The translations under genes and the position numbers were made by a program. A stretch of 11,287 bases of DNA. Origin: Phycisphaerales bacterium (GTDB lineage Bacteria; Planctomycetota; Phycisphaerae; Phycisphaerales; SM1A02). Below are positions 6,587 to 11,287 of the stretch, piece by piece. The notes under the pieces were generated by a model that did no database searches, was not told the origin of the DNA, and worked only from the letters and a program-made list of their open reading frames with translations. The stretch spans positions 1-11,287 of the forward strand of contig VERO01000054.1 of assembly GCA_018882625.1 (NCBI GenBank). Direction: 5' to 3'. Each line of letters begins with the position of its first letter. Position 1 is the first letter of the stretch.

Positions 6587-7498
6587 AGCGACGCTGCGCT
6601 GCGCATCGGCATTGACCTCGGCGGCACGAAGATCGCCGCATGCGCGCTCGAGGGTGACCGCGAGATCGGCCGACGCCGCGTGCCCACGCCACAGGGCGAC
6701 TATGCCGCAACGGTCGAGGCGCTGTGCTCGCTGGTGGAGTCGCTCGAGCGTGACATCGGCCGCACAGGTACGGTGGGGATCGGCCACCCCGGCAGCGTGT
6801 CGCCACGCACCGGTCTTCACCGGAACGCAAACTCGACGTGCCTGAATGGTCACGACCTGTGCGGCGACATCGCGCGCCGCCTCGGACGGGACGTGCGCTG
6901 CGCCAATGACGCCGACTGCCTCGCGCTGAGCGAGGCGGCCGATGGCGCAGGTGCGGGTGCGCGCTGCGTCTTCGCGGTCATCCTCGGCACCGGCGTCGGT
7001 GGCGGCATCGTGGTCGACGGGCGCGTCATCAGCGGTCCGAGCCGGATCGGCGGCGAGTGGGGTCACAACCCGATGACGGGCGAGCCCGATGCGGAGCTGC
7101 GCGCGCGGCCGTGCTACTGCGGCCGGTGTGGATGCATCGAGCAGTTCCTGTCAGGTCCTGCGATCGAGGCGGAGTACGCGCGCACTGCGGGCCGCGCGCT
7201 CCCGCTCGCAGGCATTGCGGCACAGGGAACCGACCCGAACGCGCGCGCAGCCATCGACCGCATGATCGGCAGGCTCGGTCGCGCGCTTGCGGTGGTGTGC
7301 AACATCGTGGATCCGGATGCCATCGTGCTCGGCGGTGGCGTGAGCAACATGGCCGATCTCTACACGCGACTTCCGGACGCGATCGCCGCGCACGTCTTCG
7401 GCGACGCATTCGCGACGCCGGTGCGTCAGGCGAGGTTTGGCGACGCTTCGGGCGGGAGGGGCGCAGCGCGGCTCTGGGACGCGCCTCGGGGCGCGTAG
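6584..7498 (+). CDS. mak: ROK family fructokinase, Mak-like
   Basis: 304 aa, close to E. coli Mak in length and in sequence along the whole chain. It should phosphorylate fructose (or a similar hexose) at C6 with ATP in the cytosol. Visible motifs are the phosphate-binding IGIDLGGTK (8-16), the sugar-binding NANSTCLNG (81-89), the catalytic Asp109 in NDADCLALSEA, the second phosphate loop ILGTGVGGG (133-141), and the ROK zinc site His161 (GEWGHNP) with Cys177, Cys179 and Cys184 in CYCGRCGCIE. DPDAIVLGGGVSN (243-255) is the adenosine motif. The end, FGDASGGRGAARLW, also matches Mak, so this frame is the ancestral one where it overlaps the next gene. Earlier ATGs lie inside the ureohydrolase gene and before any homology. 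The true sugar could differ from fructose. Confidence 0.88.
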   Translation: MSDAALRIGIDLGGTKIAACALEGDREIGRRRVPTPQGDYAATVEALCSLVESLERDIGRTGTVGIGHPGSVSPRTGLHRNANSTCLNGHDLCGDIARRLGRDVRCANDADCLALSEAADGAGAGARCVFAVILGTGVGGGIVVDGRVISGPSRIGGEWGHNPMTGEPDAELRARPCYCGRCGCIEQFLSGPAIEAEYARTAGRALPLAGIAAQGTDPNARAAIDRMIGRLGRALAVVCNIVDPDAIVLGGGVSNMADLYTRLPDAIAAHVFGDAFATPVRQARFGDASGGRGAARLWDAPRGA

Positions 7499-8778
7499 CG
7501 CGCGGTGGCCATCGCGGCGAGGTAGTCAGGCTCGATCGAGCACGGCTCGCCGCAGATCTGCTGCGCCACAATCTCGCCCGTCACCGGACCCAGCGTCATC
7601 CCCATCATGGCGTGGCCAGTGGCGACATAGAGGCCGGGCGTGTTGGGCGCCCATCCGATCACGGGCATGCCGTCCGATGTGCATGGCCGGTAGCCCGCCC
7701 AGTCCGACACCGCGCGTGCCTCGTCGACGCCGCGCAGGTACCGGCGTGCACCCGCCGACAGCATCGCCAGCCGCTGGCGCATCCAGGGGAGGCCGAGTGG
7801 ACCGATCTCGAGAGTGCCTGCCAGCCGGAGCTGCCCGCCGGTCGGCGTCGACATCGGCGTCACGGCGACGAAGGTCTCGTGCAGCACGCATCCCGTGCGC
7901 GGCAGCACGGGAACGCCCTCAAGCTGCACGTGGTACCCGCGTGCGCCCTGCATCGGGATGTCCAGGCCTGCCGTGCGGGCAAGCCCGCTGCTCCAGACGC
8001 CCGCGGCCATCACGACGACATCGGCAGGCACCACCTCCGACGGCGCATCGGGATGCGGGCGCGCCAGCCGCACGCCGCGCGCGCGTCCCTGTGCGTCACG
8101 CTCGATGCGCGTCACGGTGGCATCGGTGCGCAGTGTGCCGCCTCGGCGGCGTACCGCATCGGCGATGCCGCGTGTCAGCAGGCCGGGATGGCAGTTCGCG
8201 CTGTCGAGGTAATGGATGGCGCCCGCGACCGAATCGGAGAAGGCCGGGTCCCGCCGGCGCAGTTCGGCGCCGTCGATCCGCTCGGTGCGGTAGCCGTGGG
8301 GCGCGAGCATCGCGGCCTCGGTCTCCGCGGCAGCCACGTTCGCCGGGTCCATCACCACATCGAGCCATCCCGTGCGCTGGTAGCCGCAGCGGATCGACTC
8401 CGCATCCATGATCTGCTCGAGGCGCTCGAGCGTGCGGAACCCCAGCGCGCACAGCACGGTCATGCAGCGCTCGAGGTGCGCCTCGGTGCAGTGCATGTGG
8501 AAATCGAGCAGCCAGCGGAGGAGCTCGGGCGAAGGCCGACGGCGGATGTACAGGGGACTTGTCGACGAGAGCATCCAGCGGAGTCCGCGGATGCTCGCGC
8601 CCGGCCGCGTGAGCGGGGGATGCCCGATCGAGAGGAGTCCGGCATTGCCGCAGCTGGCGCTGTCGAACACAGGCTCGCGGTCGAGCACCGTGACCTGGTG
8701 CCCCCTCTGCAGCAACTCGTACGCGGAGCACAGCCCGACGATGCCTGCACCAACAATGACGATCCGTCGTCCATCCAT
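7426..8778 (-). CDS. FAD-dependent D-amino acid dehydrogenase-like oxidoreductase (DAO family)
   Basis: 450 aa. DAO-family flavoenzymes oxidise amino or imino acids, as in DadA, D-hydroxyproline dehydrogenase or glycine oxidase. The N-terminus is an FAD Rossmann fold: RIVIVGAGIVGLCSAYEL with GAGIVG at 10-15 and Asp33 closing the motif. SCGNAGLLS and the following HPPLTRPG (42-60) correspond to the segment near the flavin in DadA. The FAD-binding C-terminal motif is clear: GYRPCTSDGMPVIG (362-375) and GLYVATGHAMMGMTLGPVTG (382-401). The substrate cannot be read from the sequence. No membrane helix is seen, but DadA proteins often attach peripherally to the inner membrane. The last 24 residues (427-450) run into the 3' end of the kinase gene on the other strand and look non-conserved. 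It is divergent from the Gfo/Idh/MocA gene by 21 bp. Confidence 0.85.
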   Translation of the reverse strand: MDGRRIVIVGAGIVGLCSAYELLQRGHQVTVLDREPVFDSASCGNAGLLSIGHPPLTRPGASIRGLRWMLSSTSPLYIRRRPSPELLRWLLDFHMHCTEAHLERCMTVLCALGFRTLERLEQIMDAESIRCGYQRTGWLDVVMDPANVAAAETEAAMLAPHGYRTERIDGAELRRRDPAFSDSVAGAIHYLDSANCHPGLLTRGIADAVRRRGGTLRTDATVTRIERDAQGRARGVRLARPHPDAPSEVVPADVVVMAAGVWSSGLARTAGLDIPMQGARGYHVQLEGVPVLPRTGCVLHETFVAVTPMSTPTGGQLRLAGTLEIGPLGLPWMRQRLAMLSAGARRYLRGVDEARAVSDWAGYRPCTSDGMPVIGWAPNTPGLYVATGHAMMGMTLGPVTGEIVAQQICGEPCSIEPDYLAAMATARYAPRGASQSRAAPLPPEASPNLA

Positions 8779-8786
8779 GAGGGCCG

Positions 8787-8792
8787 TATCCT
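8787..8792 (+). promoter_or_regulatory. Candidate -10 box of the Gfo/Idh/MocA gene (leaderless start)
   Basis: The plus strand reads TATCCT, 7 nt before the ATG at 8800, so transcription would begin at or next to the A of the start codon. The heptamer TATCCTA at 8787-8793 reads TAGGATA on the other strand and offers a -10 box in each direction. Confidence 0.55.
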
Positions 8793-8793
8793 A
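8788..8793 (-). promoter_or_regulatory. Candidate -10 box of the DadA-like gene
   Basis: The minus strand reads TAGGAT, 9 nt before the ATG at 8778. It lies in the same heptamer as the -10 box of the divergent gene, offset by one base. Confidence 0.5.
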
Positions 8794-8799
8794 GGCACC

Positions 8800-9876
8800 A
8801 TGCCCTTCGGAATCGGCATCGTCGGCTGCGGTGGGATCGGTGCCGTGCATGCCGAGACTGCCCGGCGCAGCGGATTGAGGGTGGTGGGCGCATGGGACAT
8901 CGCGCCTGAGCGCGCCTCCGCGCTTGTGGGCGTGCATGGCGGGCGCGCCACGGACAGCCTTGACGCGCTGCTCGCGCTTCCTGGAGTCGACGCGGTGGCC
9001 ATTGCAGTGCCCAATGACCTGCACAAGGAGTGCGCCATCGCCGCGCTCGGTGCCCGCAAGCACGTGCTGCTCGAGAAGCCGATGGCGATGAGCGCTCCTG
9101 AGTGCGACCAGATCAATGCCGCCGCGGTGCGTTCGGGCACCGTGCTGCAGGTCGGATTCGTGTGCCGCGGCGCCCCCGCGAGCGCCACGGTCAAGCACTT
9201 CATCGACGCGGGGCGGTTCGGTCGCATCCACCACATCAAGGCCAGCCTCTACCGGCGCCGTGGAATTCCCGGCCTTGGCGGATGGTTCACCACCAAGGCA
9301 AGGTCGGGCGGCGGTCCGCTGATCGACCTCGGCGTGCATGTGCTCGACCTCTCCCTTCACCTTGCCGGCTACCCGAAGCCGCTGCGTGCGAGCGGCGCCA
9401 CGTGGAGCCTGTTCGGGCATCCGATCACCGGCTACCGGTACACGTCGATGTGGGCCGGGCCACCGAACCCCAAGGGCACCTTCGACGTGGAAGATGCCGC
9501 CCACGCGCTCGTGCGATGCGAGGGCGGACTGACCATCGAGCTCAACGTGACGTGGGCCACCAACATGCCCGCCAACTCGCTTCGGGACGGCATCGCCGTG
9601 TGGGGCGACCGCGCCGGCGCGTGGTTTGACGTGTTCGGCTCGGAGGTGACGATTGCCACCGAGGAGGAGGGGCGCCTCGTCGATGTGCGGCCGCTCTTCA
9701 ACGCGGACAAGCCCATGGAGCAGGCGTGGGACGCCCAGTACGCGCAGTTCATCGCGGCCGTGCGCGACGGTGTCCCGCCGCACGCGAACGGCGCACAAGG
9801 CCGGACGCTGCAGGCGACGATCGACGCGATCTACGAGAGCGCCAGCGCCGGCCGCGAAGTGGATGTGCCGCAGTAG
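8800..9876 (+). CDS. Gfo/Idh/MocA family NAD(P)-dependent oxidoreductase
   Basis: 358 aa. Members oxidise or reduce sugars, inositols and related polyols with NAD(P) in the cytosol. The Rossmann motif IGIVGCGGIGAVHAE lies at 5-19. VAIAVPNDLH (67-75) and LLEKPMAM (91-98) follow, with the typical catalytic Lys93 of the EKP motif. GGPLIDLGVHVLDL (171-184) carries Asp176 and His180 of the family's C-terminal catalytic segment. The rest is the open beta-sheet domain. The substrate is not evident. The frame stays open far upstream, antisense to the DadA-like gene, but the Rossmann fold begins at the ATG at 8800, which is also where the -10 box predicts the mRNA to start. Its 3' end is 3 bp from the stop of the convergent TlpA-like gene. 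Confidence 0.92.
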   Translation: MPFGIGIVGCGGIGAVHAETARRSGLRVVGAWDIAPERASALVGVHGGRATDSLDALLALPGVDAVAIAVPNDLHKECAIAALGARKHVLLEKPMAMSAPECDQINAAAVRSGTVLQVGFVCRGAPASATVKHFIDAGRFGRIHHIKASLYRRRGIPGLGGWFTTKARSGGGPLIDLGVHVLDLSLHLAGYPKPLRASGATWSLFGHPITGYRYTSMWAGPPNPKGTFDVEDAAHALVRCEGGLTIELNVTWATNMPANSLRDGIAVWGDRAGAWFDVFGSEVTIATEEEGRLVDVRPLFNADKPMEQAWDAQYAQFIAAVRDGVPPHANGAQGRTLQATIDAIYESASAGREVDVPQ

Positions 9877-9879
9877 CGG

Positions 9880-11004
9880 TCAGTTGCCGCCGCTGAACGT
9901 GCCCGACTCGTAGGCCTTGAGGGTGGCCTCGAGGCTCTCCTTCATGGGGCCGTCGGTCGCCGCAGCCACTGCGCGCCTCTGGGTGTCGATCGCCTCGGCC
10001 CGGTCGCCCTTCTCCCACCAGGCTCGTGCCAGCGTGTCGAGGATCGCGGCATCCTTGCCCTCCGATCCGGCAACGGCGGCCTGCGCCGCGGCGACCGCGA
10101 AGTCGATGTCTCGAACCTTCACGGCACTGTCATCCAGCGTGTACCACGCGATCTGGTTGAGGATCGGCGCGGGGGGCTTGGATGCGATGATGTCGCGGCC
10201 AAGCGCATAGCCGGCGTCGGGCTGCGCAGCCGGCCCCACGAGCACCTCGAACTTCCGTGCGCGGATCGGCAGCGTGCGATCTCCGCCGGTGGCGATCAGC
10301 GCATCGAGCGCCTCGAGCACGGGCGCCCAGTCGCCATCCTCGCGCGCGCGCGCCATCTTCGCCATGAGTCCCTGCTGTGCCTTCGCGAACGCGATGCCGC
10401 CGAGGAAGTCATCCTTGGCGGCGGCCACGTCCCAGCTGCCGGCGACCACAGCCTCAAGCGGCGCGTCCATGGACATCGGGTGGCCGATCCACTGGATGAC
10501 GCCATCCTTGACGATGAACGAGCAGGGGATGCCGCGCTGACGGGCGGGCTTCATGTACTGGGCCTTCGCCACCCCCTCGGGGTCAGTGCCGATCGTGTAC
10601 CGCGTCCTGCCGGCCCACTCGGGCTTGTCAAGGAACTCGCGCACGGTGGACTCGTCCTCGTCGCTGATGCCGAGCACCGTGACCCCGCGGCCCGCGTACT
10701 GCTCCTGCACCATGGAGATGTGCGGCATGCTCGCGCGGCACGGCCCGCACCACGTGGCCCAGAACTCCACGACGTAGGTCCTGCCCGGCTCGAAGCCTGC
10801 GGGTGCCGTGCCCTTGACCCAGTGCGGCACTTCAGGGAACGGCACTGTGGCCCCGGGAAACAGGGTGGGGTCCTCGTCCGCGGCGGGCTTGGGCGCATCG
10901 GGCGCAGCCTTGACGGGGGTTGCCGGAACGATCTTCGCCCGTGGCGGCACCGTGGGAGCGTCGGCCTGAAGCAGCATCACTGACGCGAGCGCAATCTCAA
11001 GCAT
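9880..11004 (-). CDS. TlpA-like thioredoxin-fold protein with helical C-terminal extension
   Basis: 374 aa. Residues 1-16 are a short hydrophobic start (MLEIALASVMLLQADA) that may act as an export signal, followed by a Pro/Ala/Lys-rich linker to about 45. The thioredoxin fold spans about 50-195, with the active site WCGPC (85-89) inside VVEFWATWCGPCR, the cis-proline of GIP (158-160), and IVKDGVIQWIGHP after it. This is the layout of TlpA/ResA-type thiol-disulfide proteins that work outside the cytoplasm. About 180 further residues are helical and TPR-like (for example DTLARAWWEKGDRAEAIDTQRRA), which TlpA itself lacks. The ATG at 11004 is preferred because TACGAT lies 7 nt before it. An ATG at 11043 would add 13 residues, including an Arg before the hydrophobic stretch, but would overlap the folD start. 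Confidence 0.85.
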   Translation of the reverse strand: MLEIALASVMLLQADAPTVPPRAKIVPATPVKAAPDAPKPAADEDPTLFPGATVPFPEVPHWVKGTAPAGFEPGRTYVVEFWATWCGPCRASMPHISMVQEQYAGRGVTVLGISDEDESTVREFLDKPEWAGRTRYTIGTDPEGVAKAQYMKPARQRGIPCSFIVKDGVIQWIGHPMSMDAPLEAVVAGSWDVAAAKDDFLGGIAFAKAQQGLMAKMARAREDGDWAPVLEALDALIATGGDRTLPIRARKFEVLVGPAAQPDAGYALGRDIIASKPPAPILNQIAWYTLDDSAVKVRDIDFAVAAAQAAVAGSEGKDAAILDTLARAWWEKGDRAEAIDTQRRAVAAATDGPMKESLEATLKAYESGTFSGGN

Positions 11005-11011
11005 GCGCGAA

Positions 11012-11017
11012 ATCGTA
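11012..11017 (-). promoter_or_regulatory. Candidate -10 box of the TlpA-like gene (leaderless start)
   Basis: The minus strand reads TACGAT, identical to the box of the S9 peptidase gene, 7 nt before the ATG at 11004. It supports the shorter of the two possible starts. Confidence 0.5.
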
Positions 11018-11027
11018 GCGCAGCCGA

Positions 11028-11033
11028 TATAAC
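11028..11033 (+). promoter_or_regulatory. Candidate -10 box of folD (leaderless start)
   Basis: The plus strand reads TATAAC, 8 nt before the ATG at 11042. The bases between are all C and T (CCTCCCCC), the opposite of a ribosome-binding site. The last base is C instead of T. Confidence 0.45.
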
Positions 11034-11041
11034 CCTCCCCC

Positions 11042-11287
11042 ATGGCAGCGCAGGTCATCGATGGCAGGGCCCTTGCGGCACGCGTGCGTGCGGACGTCTC
11101 AGCCCGCATTGCGGCCAGCGGACGACGCGCAAGGCTCGATGCGCTGCTCGTCGGCGATGACCGCGCCGCGGCGCTCTACGCCGAGAGCCAGGCGCGCACG
11201 TGCGGGGAGGTCGGCATCGACTACCACCTGCACCGGCTGCCTCAGGGCGCCACGTACGACGATGTGGCAGGCCGCGTGCTGCTGCTC
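11042..11287 (+). CDS. folD: FolD, methylenetetrahydrofolate dehydrogenase/cyclohydrolase, N-terminal part
   Basis: 82 codons to the right edge of the window. FolD oxidises 5,10-methylene-THF to methenyl-THF with NADP and hydrolyses that to 10-formyl-THF, in the cytosol. The start MAAQVIDGRALAARVRADV closely follows E. coli FolD. The strand with LLVGDD, the helix from Tyr46 and the CGEVGI segment line up with the substrate domain. In the usual YxxSK motif the tyrosine is present (Tyr46) but the catalytic lysine is replaced by Gln50 (codon CAG, 11189-11191). The NADP domain and the rest of the active site lie outside the window, so the gene cannot be judged intact or not. It is divergent from the TlpA-like gene with a 37-bp gap. 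Confidence 0.9.
   Translation, partial: MAAQVIDGRALAARVRADVSARIAASGRRARLDALLVGDDRAAALYAESQARTCGEVGIDYHLHRLPQGATYDDVAGRVLLL

Noticed and set aside
5352..6830. A 492-residue minus-strand open frame across the ureohydrolase gene
   Set aside because: The plus strand encodes a complete metal site there. The minus frame is Arg/Ala/His-rich with no motif and overlaps the symporter gene.
7057..8799. Open upstream extension of the Gfo/Idh/MocA frame, which would make a 939-residue protein
   Set aside because: It runs antisense to the DadA-like gene and is dominated by Arg, His and Ala. The Rossmann fold begins at the ATG at 8800, which has its own -10 box.
9875..9894. AGCGG/CCGCT hairpin over the convergent stops of the Gfo/Idh/MocA and TlpA-like genes
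   Set aside because: Five base pairs with a 10-nt loop, no T-run, and coding on at least one side. It is too weak to call.
1..11287. Mobile element, defence system, CRISPR array, rRNA or tRNA genes
   Set aside because: No transposase, integrase, nuclease or repeat array is visible, and no tRNA-like or rRNA-like stretch was recognised. The genes tile the window almost without gaps.

Overview
This is an 11.3 kb piece of a GC-rich, gene-dense bacterial chromosome carrying ordinary metabolic genes. I see no phage, plasmid, insertion sequence, CRISPR array, rRNA or tRNA. The mix (an AsmA-like protein with one membrane anchor, a TlpA-like thiol-disulfide protein with a long C-terminal extension, a ureohydrolase of the GGGHNN type, an S9 peptidase and a Gfo/Idh/MocA dehydrogenase) would fit a Planctomycetota bacterium, perhaps Phycisphaerales. 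That assignment is an impression from protein style, not a proof.

Layout, left to right: tail of a membrane protein (+, 1-144); folE, GTP cyclohydrolase I (-, 189-785); AsmA-like anchored protein (+, 892-1815); S9 acylaminoacyl-peptidase-type serine peptidase (-, 1857-4070); dicarboxylate/acidic amino acid:cation symporter (-, 4133-5431); arginase/formimidoylglutamase-family enzyme (+, 5508-6584) overlapping by TGATG with a Mak-like ROK fructokinase (+, 6584-7498); DadA-like FAD amine dehydrogenase (-, 7426-8778); Gfo/Idh/MocA oxidoreductase (+, 8800-9876); TlpA-like thioredoxin-fold protein (-, 9880-11004); start of folD (+, 11042 to the window edge). Strands alternate, so most genes are probably transcribed alone. 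The divergent gaps are 106, 76, 21 and 37 bp. The convergent gaps are 44, 41, minus 73 and 3 bp.

A loose theme in the middle is use of amino acids and peptides: a peptidase, an acidic amino acid importer, a ureohydrolase that may release glutamate, and a D-amino-acid-type dehydrogenase. A sugar kinase and a sugar-type dehydrogenase sit among them. The two folate genes at the ends are probably a coincidence of position.

The most striking signals are regulatory and catalytic. Eight of the ten visible gene starts have a TANNNT-like -10 box only 6-9 nt before the ATG and no Shine-Dalgarno sequence, which predicts leaderless mRNAs. One divergent pair appears to fire from a single symmetric heptamer. 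The partial FolD has Gln where the family's catalytic Lys should be. I did not find a defence system or other wholly new multi-gene system here.
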